Positions 39,419 through 47,243 of a stretch of DNA of 48,957 nt are shown one piece after another. Both the position numbers and the translations under genes were made by a program. How positions within the stretch are numbered: position 1 is the stretch's first letter; each line of letters starts with the position of its first letter. The DNA is from Candidatus Nitrosotenuis sp. GTDB lineage: Archaea > Thermoproteota > Nitrososphaeria > Nitrososphaerales > Nitrosopumilaceae. Below the pieces are notes generated by a model. That model saw only the letters and a list, made by a program, of their open reading frames with translations. It ran no database searches and was not told the origin of the DNA. The stretch spans positions 1 through 48,957 of the forward strand of contig SCVO01000121.1 of NCBI GenBank assembly GCA_004322465.1, given 5' to 3'.

Positions 39419-41062
39419 GTGTCAACATTACAAACAACCTCGGAAGGAGTTCCAGTTATAGTTCTAAGAGAAGGATCAAAGCAGTCAAGAGGAAGAGATG
39501 CCCTGAAAAACAATATTAATGCTGCAAAATTGATTGCTGAGATTATCGGTTCTAGCCTCGGTCCTAGGGGGATGGATAAGATGCTAGTCGATTCTTTAGG
39601 CGACATTACCATAACAAATGATGGTGCAACCATTCTAAAGGAGATAGATGTTCAACATCCTGCAGCAAAAATGATGGTTGAGGTTGCAAAGGCAACAGAT
39701 AGTGAAGTGGGCGATGGAACTACCTCGGCAGTTGTAATTGCGGGTGCTCTATTAGAAAAAGCCGAATCGCTGATTGAGAACGAGATTCATCCAGTTATAA
39801 TAGCGGATGGTTACAAGAAAGCAGCAAACAAGGCAATTTCATTACTCACTGAAATCGCAAAAAAAATTGATGCCAATGACAAAGACACGCTAGAGAAAAT
39901 AGCAAGAACTTCAATGCTTACAAAATTAGTTGCAGTGGAAGCAGCTGACCTTGCAAAGATGGTAGTTGGTGGAGTCTTGTCAATAATGGAAAAAAAAGAT
40001 GAGGGTTTCAAAGTATCAATAAATAATATCAAGGTTGAAAAAAAGACTGGCGGTTCCATATCGGATAGCCAGATAATTAACGGAATTGTTCTTGATAAAG
40101 AAGTCGTAAATAACAACATGCCAAAAAAAATTCAAAACGCAAGAATCGCATTAATTAGTGTGCCGCTTGAGATAGAAAAAACAGAGTTTGATGCAAAAAT
40201 AAACATCTCGGCACCAAACCAAATCAAGTCATTTATGGATGAAGAAAATCAAATTCTAAAAGAAATGGTCGATAAGATCAAATCAACTGGCGCAAACGTT
40301 GTGTTATGTCAGAAAGGAATCGATGATATCGTACAGCATTATCTTGCGAAGGTTGGGATTTTGGCAGTAAGAAGAATCAAGGAAAGTGACATGGACAAAC
40401 TTTCAAAAGCTACCGGCGGAAGAGTGGTTGGAAGCATAACTGATCTTACGGAAAAAGATTTGGGTTTAGCTCAGAACGTTGAAGAAAAACAAATCGAAGA
40501 CGATAATTGGACATATGTTGAAGGATGTAAAAATCCAAAGGCTGTCACTTTTCTCATTCGCGGAGGCTCACAAAGGGTAGTAGATGAGGTAGAAAGAGCA
40601 ATCCACGATGCAATAATGGTGGTAAAGGATGTAATTGAAAAGCCTTATTTTGTGCCAGGAGGCGGCGCGCCAGAGGAGTACATTGCCACGAAGCTGCGAA
40701 TTTGGGCGCCAACATTGTCAGGAAGAGAGCAATTGGTAGTTGAAAAATTTGCAGAAGCCTTAGAATCTATTCCAATTTTGCTTGCACGTAACGCTGGGAT
40801 GAATGCGATCGATTCGATAACTCAGCTTAGATCAAAACAGAGTGCCGGCGACAAATATACTGGAGTCGATGTGATAAATAGCACAATTGGAGATATTGAA
40901 AAAATTAATGTTTTAGAACCAGTCAAAGTAAAAGAACAGATAATAAAATCAGCTACAGAGACTGCAAATATGATACTAAGAATCGACAATGTGGTAGCAA
41001 TATCGAGGACTCCATCATCCTCGCCCAGTCACATGCCAGAGCCATCTCCTGGAATGTATTAA
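39419..41062 (+). CDS. thsB: Thermosome subunit (group II chaperonin)
   Basis: A 547-residue ATP-dependent chaperonin subunit. Signatures are [32 protein letters not shown] (44-75), [15 protein letters not shown] and, in the C-terminal equatorial domain, [16 protein letters not shown]. It ends in a Ser/Pro-rich tail closing GMY. The start is GTG with a TATA-like cataaatac at 39389-39397. The promoter has an extended four-site array shared with the divergent Met-rich gene. A nuclease-like gene follows five bases after the stop. Whether it is the alpha, beta or gamma type cannot be told from the sequence alone. Confidence 0.95.
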   Translation: MSTLQTTSEGVPVIVLREGSKQSRGRDALKNNINAAKLIAEIIGSSLGPRGMDKMLVDSLGDITITNDGATILKEIDVQHPAAKMMVEVAKATDSEVGDGTTSAVVIAGALLEKAESLIENEIHPVIIADGYKKAANKAISLLTEIAKKIDANDKDTLEKIARTSMLTKLVAVEAADLAKMVVGGVLSIMEKKDEGFKVSINNIKVEKKTGGSISDSQIINGIVLDKEVVNNNMPKKIQNARIALISVPLEIEKTEFDAKINISAPNQIKSFMDEENQILKEMVDKIKSTGANVVLCQKGIDDIVQHYLAKVGILAVRRIKESDMDKLSKATGGRVVGSITDLTEKDLGLAQNVEEKQIEDDNWTYVEGCKNPKAVTFLIRGGSQRVVDEVERAIHDAIMVVKDVIEKPYFVPGGGAPEEYIATKLRIWAPTLSGREQLVVEKFAEALESIPILLARNAGMNAIDSITQLRSKQSAGDKYTGVDVINSTIGDIEKINVLEPVKVKEQIIKSATETANMILRIDNVVAISRTPSSSPSHMPEPSPGMY

Positions 41063-41067
41063 GATTT

Positions 41068-41886
41068 TTGAAAAAAATAATCATAGTAAAAGCAAGTGGT
41101 GAAAGGGCTAGATTTGATATCAAAAAGGTAGAATCCACTTGCATCAGAGCTGGCGCAAGTCCAAGATCAGCTCGAAAAATATCAAGACAAGTCTATCACC
41201 AAATACGTCATGGTATGACTACAAAACAAATCTACAGCATAGTACTAAAACTCCTCATGCAAACTGAAAGCCCAGCCATAAAGCAAAGATACCGATTGAA
41301 AGAATCTATAATGATGATGGGTCCCGCAGGATTTTCATTTGAAACTTTTGTGGGGCAAATTCTTGAAAAGTACGGATACAGAACAAGATCAATAAATTCA
41401 GAGGTTTCTGGAAGATGCATCACGCATGAGGTAGATCTTGTAGTGGAATCTGACCAAGACAAAAGAAAATGGCTTGTAGAATGCAAATATCACAACTTAC
41501 CTGGAAAATATACTGGTCTCAAAGAATCATTATATACTCACGCACGGTTTTTGGACCTTGCTGACAAATTTGACAATGAAATGCTTGTGTGTAATACCAA
41601 GGTATCGTCAGATGTGATAAGATATGCAAATTGTGTTTCCCAAAAAGTATTGTCGTGGAGATATCCCCAGGATGCAGGATTAGAAAGGATGATTGAAGAC
41701 AAGAAATTATATCCGATTACAATACTAAGCCCGACCAGAAAGGAGTTGGAATCGTTTTTTCAAAACAGGATAATGATTGCAAAGGATCTACTAGATATAG
41801 ATATTGAGGAATTTTCACATAGAACAAAGATTCCAATTAGGAGAGTCTTATCTTTGCAAAAACTGGTAAATCAAATCATCATCTAA
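41068..41886 (+). CDS. ATP-cone protein fused to a PD-(D/E)XK nuclease-like domain
   Basis: A 272-residue fusion. Residues 1-85 look like an ATP-cone (IVKASGERARFDIKKVESTCIRAGAS, then IRHGMTTKQIYSIVLKLL), the nucleotide-sensing module of NrdR and ribonucleotide reductases. The rest resembles an Mrr-type restriction endonuclease fold: FETFVGQILEKYGY, H120-E-V-D123 and E138-C-K140 form a PD-(D/E)XK-like core. The C-terminus is helical (SHRTKIPIRRVLSLQKLV). The start is TTG, five bases after the thermosome stop, so it is probably co-transcribed with it. It may be an ATP-controlled DNase; activity is inferred. Confidence 0.78.
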   Translation: MKKIIIVKASGERARFDIKKVESTCIRAGASPRSARKISRQVYHQIRHGMTTKQIYSIVLKLLMQTESPAIKQRYRLKESIMMMGPAGFSFETFVGQILEKYGYRTRSINSEVSGRCITHEVDLVVESDQDKRKWLVECKYHNLPGKYTGLKESLYTHARFLDLADKFDNEMLVCNTKVSSDVIRYANCVSQKVLSWRYPQDAGLERMIEDKKLYPITILSPTRKELESFFQNRIMIAKDLLDIDIEEFSHRTKIPIRRVLSLQKLVNQIII

Positions 41887-42803
41887 TTTTTCAGAAACTT
41901 CAATACTTTTGTAATATTACTTTTTACGGTATCAGATGACTTGGATAACGATTCTTTTTCATTTTGTGTAATTTCGATCTGATTGATTTTAGCTACACCG
42001 TTCTTGTTGATTGTAAGCGGAATCCCAACGCAAACATCGGACAACCCATACTGCCCATCCAATAGAACTGATGCAGGAACATTCAGTGTTTCGTCTTTGA
42101 CAATAGCTTTGATTATATCAAATGTGCTCTTTGCAATACCAAACGCCGAATGCCCCTTGTAGTCTCGCAAATACTTCCAATAGTTCCGAACATCTAGGGT
42201 AATTTTTGATATTTGTGCGTCATCTAAAAGATCAGTTACATGCCGTCCATTGTATTTTGCTCGTGAAAATATTGGAACCATTGTATCATCGTGTTCACCC
42301 AGCACTATGGCATCTTTGATTTCAGATTGGTTAACCCCAAGTTCTTGGGCTAAAAGATATCTAAATCTGCTAGAATCAAGGCTGGAAGCAACGCCGATTA
42401 CACTTTTTGGTAAAAATGTGGCTTCTTTTTGTATCACATAGGTAAGAACATCAACTGGGTTTGTAATCATTAGAATTTTAGAGTCTGGCGCGTATTTTGT
42501 AATGTTTGCGGCTATTTTTTGGACCATTTTTGCTTGATCGAACATTATTTCACTTCTGCTTTGCAGATGCACCCTACTACTTGCGGTAATTACTACTACC
42601 TTCGAGTCTTTTATTTTGGAATAGTCGCTTGTTCCTGTAATGGATATAGATGAAGAGACAGGAATTGCGTTTGTAATATCCAGCGCTTCACCGATTGCCT
42701 TTTTTTCATTCCTATTAATCATAACAGCGTCATCAAGTGAAAAAGATCCGCAGAGAAATCCAACTGCAGATCCCACCTTTCCACTGCCGATTATTGAGAT
42801 CAT
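41883..42803 (-). CDS. mdh: Malate/lactate dehydrogenase-family enzyme
   Basis: A 306-residue NAD(P)-dependent 2-hydroxyacid dehydrogenase. The Rossmann motif is MISIIGSGKVGSAVGFL, and other conserved parts are ITNPVDVLTYVIQK and the catalytic-histidine segment LGEHDDTMVP. The substrate loop region reads SSRVHLQSRSEIMFDQA instead of the usual GxPRKPGMSRxDL. Malate use is most likely, but the loop is atypical. Its stop overlaps the stop of the convergent nuclease gene. No dyad is seen upstream. Confidence 0.88.
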   Translation of the reverse strand: MISIIGSGKVGSAVGFLCGSFSLDDAVMINRNEKKAIGEALDITNAIPVSSSISITGTSDYSKIKDSKVVVITASSRVHLQSRSEIMFDQAKMVQKIAANITKYAPDSKILMITNPVDVLTYVIQKEATFLPKSVIGVASSLDSSRFRYLLAQELGVNQSEIKDAIVLGEHDDTMVPIFSRAKYNGRHVTDLLDDAQISKITLDVRNYWKYLRDYKGHSAFGIAKSTFDIIKAIVKDETLNVPASVLLDGQYGLSDVCVGIPLTINKNGVAKINQIEITQNEKESLSKSSDTVKSNITKVLKFLKN

Positions 42804-42823
42804 GTATCTCTTGAATGTGTCAT

Positions 42824-43294
42824 CTACTTCTTATTTGCTTCTAGTTTGTCAAGAGGAATTACATGAACTACCTGAATTGTTCCAAGAAGCTTTGTTCCAT
42901 CTGCAACATCATAATAGTTGAATTTTGTATCATGTCTGCTGCGAATGATAATTACATCATCTTCATCAGGTTGTAATAACTTTGTACTTGCGTTTACTCC
43001 GTCTACATACAACCGATGTGGAATTGTATCCTTGTTTATTATGGTGATGATATAGGAGTAATCTCCAGTTCTCATTATTAATGATGGATTGGTACCGGCA
43101 TTACCGACTGTGCCCACCACAACTGTTTTTCCATCCACATTTCGAAACTCTAGTGTTTGTCTTACTTCCTCTGGCCAAAAGATGTTAAATGGTCTTACAT
43201 ATCCCATGCTTGCATATCCAAAAATTGCTACAAGCGCAACAAAACCGCCGACTATTCCAAAAATTAGAAATCGCTTATCACTGTCCACAGACAA
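42824..43294 (-). CDS. Membrane-anchored cupredoxin-fold-like protein without copper ligands
   Basis: A 156-residue protein with an N-terminal membrane anchor (about 8-30) and an extracytoplasmic beta domain. The stretch YSYIITIINKDTIPHRLYVDGVNAST has the pattern of CoxII or nitrous-oxide-reductase-type cupredoxin strands. The later strands contain no cysteine and no typical Cys/His copper loop, so it probably does not bind copper in the classical way. The start is TTG. It lies upstream of the malate dehydrogenase gene on the same strand, 20 bp away, and may be co-transcribed. Confidence 0.65.
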   Translation of the reverse strand: MSVDSDKRFLIFGIVGGFVALVAIFGYASMGYVRPFNIFWPEEVRQTLEFRNVDGKTVVVGTVGNAGTNPSLIMRTGDYSYIITIINKDTIPHRLYVDGVNASTKLLQPDEDDVIIIRSRHDTKFNYYDVADGTKLLGTIQVVHVIPLDKLEANKK

Positions 43295-43337
43295 AATTTC
43301 ATTTTATTCTATATGTATATGGAATACAATTTTCATA

Positions 43338-43415
43338 ATTGGAGTTATGTCAGCAAAACTGGAAAGGAGTGTGGAAGATTAGTTGGGGAAACAGAATCAG
43401 CCACTCCCTCCAATG
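43338..43415 (-). ncRNA. Candidate structured RNA of about 78 nt
   Basis: On the minus strand, ATTGGAG (43414-43408) pairs exactly with CTCCAAT (43344-43338) to close the molecule. The helix GGAGTG/CACTCC (43407-43402 with 43371-43366) stacks directly on it, and GATT/AATC (43398-43395 with 43380-43377) forms an inner stem. A further flanking pair gaatacaa/ttgtattc (43322-43329 with 43426-43433) exists in the DNA. A TATA-like attaaata (43439-43446) and a dyad (43454-43475) place a 5' end near 43415. The 7-bp closing stem recalls tRNA, but no T-arm motif is present. No protein fits here. Confidence 0.5.
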
Positions 43416-43453
43416 TGATACACAGTTGTATTCTCAGTATTTAATGGAAATCA

Positions 43454-43475
43454 TGATTATCAATCCTGAAAATTA
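43454..43475 (-). promoter_or_regulatory. Dyad promoter element for the candidate RNA at 43415
   Basis: In minus orientation TAATTTTCA-N4-TGATAATCA, 38 bp before the inferred RNA 5' end. The permease on the plus strand has its own dyad, so this copy needs another transcript. Confidence 0.5.
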
Positions 43476-43485
43476 GGCATGAACC

Positions 43486-43507
43486 TAGTTATCATCTTTG
43501 AACTCCA
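43486..43507 (+). promoter_or_regulatory. Dyad promoter element for APC permease
   Basis: TAGTTATCA-N4-TGAACTCCA, ending 38 bp before the ATG at 43546. A TATA-like gataaaata lies at 43515-43523. Confidence 0.45.
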
Positions 43508-43545
43508 GTTAAAGAGATAAAATAATTATCAAACGGAATCATACT

Positions 43546-44844
43546 ATGGCAGAGCTTAAGCAACATCTTGGTCTTTTTCAGACCACGATGTATGGGGTAG
43601 GTCTCATACTTGGTGCCGGAATTTATGCACTAATCGGAGATGCGGCTGGAACAGCTGGAAATTCGTTGTGGATTTCGTTTGTTTTGGCCGCAGTAGCTTC
43701 AGTGTTTACTGGATTAAGTTATGCGGAGCTTTCCTCAATGTATCCAAAAGCTGCTGCAGAGTATTCCTTTGTCAAAAATGCATTCAAAAATAATTTTGTT
43801 GCATTTATTGTAGGCTGGCTTACATTATTTGTTGCAATAATTTCAGCGTCGACTATTGCGTTGGGTTTTGGCGGATATTTTGCAGATTTGTTCGGTGTGC
43901 CAATTTTGATTGCTGCAATATTGGTAATTGTTGGGTTGTCATTTGTTAATTTTTTTGGAATAAGAGAATCATCTTCGATGAATGTAATTTTTACCATAAT
44001 AGAAGCAGCTGGCCTTGCACTTGTAATTTGGATTGGGTTTGCGTTATTTGGAAATACAGAGATTGATTATTTGAGTGCGCCTCATGGTCTAAGCGGCATA
44101 TTTTCCGCATTCACATTAGTATTTTTTGCATACGTTGGATTTGAAAACATTGCAAACATTGCAGAAGAAATACGTAATCCAAAAAAAGTGCTCCCAAGGG
44201 CAATTATTCTTTCAATATCAATCACTGCAATGATCTACATTTTGGTTTCAGTGTCTGCAATTCGAGTTCTTAGCTGGGAAGAGCTAGATTCTTCAATTGC
44301 TCCGCTTGCAGATGTTGTAAAAAAAGCGCTTGGCCCACAAGCACAGATTGTTCTTTCATTTATTGCATTGTTTGCAACTACAAACACTGTCCTTATCATG
44401 CTGATATCAGGATCAAGGATTCTTTACGGAATATCAAAAGACAGTGCGCTTCCTGCAATTTTTGGTATTGTACACCAGAAAAGAAAGACACCGTGGATTG
44501 CAGTAATCATCATCGGATTTTTGTCCATTGTGTTTGTGTTTGCGGGTGACATTACAACAATCGCAAACATTTCGGTATTTACAATAATTATGGTTTTCAT
44601 TTTGGTGAATCTATCATTGATTTGGTTACGTTACAAGGAGCCAAATTATGAGAGACCCTTCAAATCGCCGTTAAACGTAAAAAAATTCCCAATTCTTGCA
44701 GCGCTTGGAATCATTACGCCGATTTTTGGAATAATTCAGTTGAATCCGTATGTCATATCCATGGGAATTGGTGTTGTTGGGTCAGGAATGTTGTTTTATT
44801 TTTTGTATAATCGCTTATCAAAAAAATCTAACTTGAAAAGCTAA
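43546..44844 (+). CDS. APC-family amino acid permease
   Basis: A 432-residue, twelve-helix transporter of the amino acid-polyamine-organocation family. The first helix contains the unwound substrate-binding motif GVGLILGAGIYALIG (residues 18-32). Later segments include FFAYVGFENIANIAEEIRNPKKVLPRAI, the usual helix-6/loop signature, and SGSRILYGISKDSALP. The substrate is not predictable. It is probably leaderless, with a TATA-like box 26 bp upstream. Its end overlaps the convergent gene at 44828 by 17 bp. Confidence 0.92.
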   Translation: MAELKQHLGLFQTTMYGVGLILGAGIYALIGDAAGTAGNSLWISFVLAAVASVFTGLSYAELSSMYPKAAAEYSFVKNAFKNNFVAFIVGWLTLFVAIISASTIALGFGGYFADLFGVPILIAAILVIVGLSFVNFFGIRESSSMNVIFTIIEAAGLALVIWIGFALFGNTEIDYLSAPHGLSGIFSAFTLVFFAYVGFENIANIAEEIRNPKKVLPRAIILSISITAMIYILVSVSAIRVLSWEELDSSIAPLADVVKKALGPQAQIVLSFIALFATTNTVLIMLISGSRILYGISKDSALPAIFGIVHQKRKTPWIAVIIIGFLSIVFVFAGDITTIANISVFTIIMVFILVNLSLIWLRYKEPNYERPFKSPLNVKKFPILAALGIITPIFGIIQLNPYVISMGIGVVGSGMLFYFLYNRLSKKSNLKS

Positions 44845-45217
44845 TCAAACCGATTGTTTTAATTATTTTATTTGCGGTTTTGTCAATATCTATATTTGGT
44901 TCTGCAGAAATCAACAGTACGAAAGAATTAATTGGAAAGCTCATCATGACCGCTTTTTCTCTTCGGGATGCGGAATACCTAACTTGGCCAAGGCAATAGT
45001 CAAAGTCTTTTCTCATTGAAACTCTCAATACAAGTTCCATGTACATTTTCTGTCGTTCTGCTTCGTCTTCTGGAGAATCTATGTAAGACTTGAATCCACC
45101 TGCCACGAGTCTACCCATGGAATTGATTAAGCCTACAAAACGAATTTCGTTTTCTTTGAGCAATATGTCGCATTTTTGCTCAAGTGTCGACTGTTCTAAT
45201 GCGTATTTTGCTTTCAT
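44828..45217 (-). CDS. Small roadblock-like conserved hypothetical protein
   Basis: A 129-residue protein related to the product at 46865. Shared pattern: ENEIRFVGLINSMGRLVAGGFKSYID, a central helical segment with MELVLRVSMRKDFDYCLGQVRYSASRREKAVMMSFPI, and the ending LISAEPNIDIDKTANKIIKTI. The strand-helix pattern resembles roadblock/profilin-like folds, but function is unknown. An upstream GTG at 45283 is possible; the ATG at 45217 is preferred for its spacing from the dyad and TATA-like aatttactaa (45233-45242). Confidence 0.65.
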   Translation of the reverse strand: MKAKYALEQSTLEQKCDILLKENEIRFVGLINSMGRLVAGGFKSYIDSPEDEAERQKMYMELVLRVSMRKDFDYCLGQVRYSASRREKAVMMSFPINSFVLLISAEPNIDIDKTANKIIKTIGLISFSS

Positions 45218-45257
45218 TGAACTAGTTTTTGTGAATTTACTAATAAGAGACGCGTAG

Positions 45258-45283
45258 CAATTATCAGTGACAAAATATGTCAC
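45258..45283 (-). promoter_or_regulatory. Dyad element plus GTGACA-N5-TGTCAC inverted repeat
   Basis: The dyad proximal site (in gene orientation TGATAATTG) ends 40 bp before the ATG at 45217. An exact inverted repeat, gtgaca-N5-tgtcac at 45267-45283, overlaps the distal position and could be a separate operator. Confidence 0.4.
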
Positions 45284-45412
45284 AGATACTTTCTCATACT
45301 GAAAAAATTCAATTTCTTACGGTTTGAGTTACATATACATCATAAATGATAGTTTAAGACAAAATTTTAGTAATCGATTAAAAACGGAACTAAACCAAAT
45401 ATCATAGAGTAA

Positions 45413-46702
45413 TTATTTGAAAAAAAGAAACATTGCAAACATTGCAATTACTGAAACACTCATCAACGCAAAAGTAAACCATCCCAAAATGTTGGATAAC
45501 TTTCCATTTATTTTTCCGTTAAGGATTTTTTTGTTGTTTGCTACTTTCATTATAACAAAAAGCATTGGTACTGCCACAACTCCATTGATTACGGCAGTGT
45601 AAATTAGCGCTGTAATCGGATTGATATTAATAAAATTAATCCACAGTCCAATTGCGGTTGAAACTATAATTGTAAGATAAAATGCCTTTGCTTGCCTGAA
45701 TTTTTTACTCAAGCCTTGCTTCCAGCCAAATCCATCTGACAACGCATATGCAGAAGAGCCTGCAAGTACAGGTATTGCAAGCAATCCCACACCAACTATA
45801 CCTAATGCAAAGATAATTTTTGAGATTTGTCCAGAATATGGGAATGTTTTTACTAACGGTTCAAGCGCTTTCGCTGCATCATCTGCAGTTGCAATATTTG
45901 TTATTCCTCCGGCATGAAGTGTTCCAGCTGCAGTCAATATGATAAACCACATTATCAATTGGGAAAATCCCATGCCAATTATCACATCAAGTCGCATTGT
46001 TTTGATCTCTCGTTTTGAGATTTTTGGAGTACCGGTGCCTACGTCAGAGATTTTGTTGTTCGCGACGTCTTCTTCTGCTTCCTCTGATGTCTGCCAGAAG
46101 AAGAGGTATGGTGAGATTGTAGTTCCAAATATTGCAACAAACATCATTACATATGTAGAGCTAAATTCCACGTGTGGGATTACGCTTGCCAAAATTATTT
46201 CAGGTACATTTCCACCAACAATTATTGCAGTAAGAACATACGCAAACAAAGAAAATGTAAGATATTTGAGTATTTTGACATACTTTTTGTAAGGAACAAA
46301 GATTTCAGCGCCTATAATCAATCCAGTAAAACACAATGCAATTACAAAGGATGGAATTTGAGGAAAAATCAAATTCGTTGATAATGCCATTGCACCGATA
46401 TCCACTCCAATGTTTATTGTGTTTGCAATCAAGAGAAGTGTTGTAATCGGAAAAACTACTTTTCTTGAGAATTGCCTTCTTACCGCCTTTCCAAGACCTG
46501 CGCCGGTAACAAGTCCAATTCGTGCGCACATTTCCTGAATTGCAGTCATCATCGGATACTGGAATAACGCAAGCCAGAGAAATCCAAATCCAAATTGAGC
46601 ACCTGCCTGAGAATACGTCGCTATACCAGACGGATCATCATCTGATGCGCCTGTTACAATACCAGGTCCTAAATTTCTGAAGAAATTTTTTATTGACACC
46701 AA
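45413..46702 (-). CDS. NRAMP-family divalent metal transporter, atypical metal site
   Basis: A 429-residue, eleven-helix transporter of the NRAMP/SLC11 superfamily. The first helix motif is DDDPSGIATYSQAGA (21-35), keeping Asp-Pro-(Ser)-Gly where classical NRAMP has DPGN. In helix 6, classical members have a methionine-proline metal site; here the sequence is TTISPYLFFWQTSEE. The methionine that selects Mn2+/Fe2+ is therefore absent, which recalls the Mg2+-transporting NRAMP-related group. Mg2+ or Mn2+ uptake is the likely role. Start is TTG or GTG; no dyad upstream. Confidence 0.82.
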   Translation of the reverse strand: MVSIKNFFRNLGPGIVTGASDDDPSGIATYSQAGAQFGFGFLWLALFQYPMMTAIQEMCARIGLVTGAGLGKAVRRQFSRKVVFPITTLLLIANTINIGVDIGAMALSTNLIFPQIPSFVIALCFTGLIIGAEIFVPYKKYVKILKYLTFSLFAYVLTAIIVGGNVPEIILASVIPHVEFSSTYVMMFVAIFGTTISPYLFFWQTSEEAEEDVANNKISDVGTGTPKISKREIKTMRLDVIIGMGFSQLIMWFIILTAAGTLHAGGITNIATADDAAKALEPLVKTFPYSGQISKIIFALGIVGVGLLAIPVLAGSSAYALSDGFGWKQGLSKKFRQAKAFYLTIIVSTAIGLWINFININPITALIYTAVINGVVAVPMLFVIMKVANNKKILNGKINGKLSNILGWFTFALMSVSVIAMFAMFLFFK

Positions 46703-46864
46703 GCAGATCAGAGCGCTTGATTTAGCAATTAATTACATAAGTAGATTGTCAACCTAGGAATGACCATGTTCTTCGTGTCAAAAGGCTTTTAAAAAGTAGA
46801 CAAAAAACTCAGTTTGAAAATTGGCAATAATATCAAATGAAGGTATTTGCTGGAGTAATCCATC

Positions 46865-47227
46865 ATGAGTAGACAGATTACTCCGCTTGACGCCTGCAAT
46901 GAGGTCTTGGCAATAGACGATTCAATACGATTTGTTGGAAGGATCAAAAATAGAAAGCTGATCGCGTTTGCAAGGCATCAGGGTAAGACGCCACTTCTTG
47001 ATGCTGAGCTTGGAAATTTGGCACATTATTACGCATCAGTCAAGGCAAGCATGGAGGAAATGTTTGATGGACCTCTTGGCAAGACAAATTGGATGATAAC
47101 TGCCAAAGAATATGTAAAATTGGTAACGCTTTTCCTAGATGACGGACTGCTTATTTTTTCAACTGATGTGGAGGCAAACCATGACGAAATCATTAAAAAA
47201 ATTCAGAGCCTAAACATTCAGCTTTAA
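46865..47227 (+). CDS. Small roadblock-like conserved hypothetical protein
   Basis: A 120-residue protein of the same family as the product at 44828: ACNEVLAIDDSIRFVGRIKNRKLIAFARHQGKTPLLD, a central amphipathic region, and the ending LVTLFLDDGLLIFSTDVEANHDEIIKKIQSL. I do not know a function; the fold looks sensor- or roadblock-like. A poor dyad-like TGAAAATTG lies 41 bp upstream. It converges on the ubiD gene. Confidence 0.65.
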   Translation: MSRQITPLDACNEVLAIDDSIRFVGRIKNRKLIAFARHQGKTPLLDAELGNLAHYYASVKASMEEMFDGPLGKTNWMITAKEYVKLVTLFLDDGLLIFSTDVEANHDEIIKKIQSLNIQL

Positions 47228-47243
47228 AATTTATCTAAAAACA

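Noticed and set aside
43338-43415. tRNA gene
   Set aside because: The 7-bp closing stem and the length near 77 nt fit, but there is no GTTCRA-type T-loop, no D-loop pattern and the second helix stacks without the usual two-base linker.
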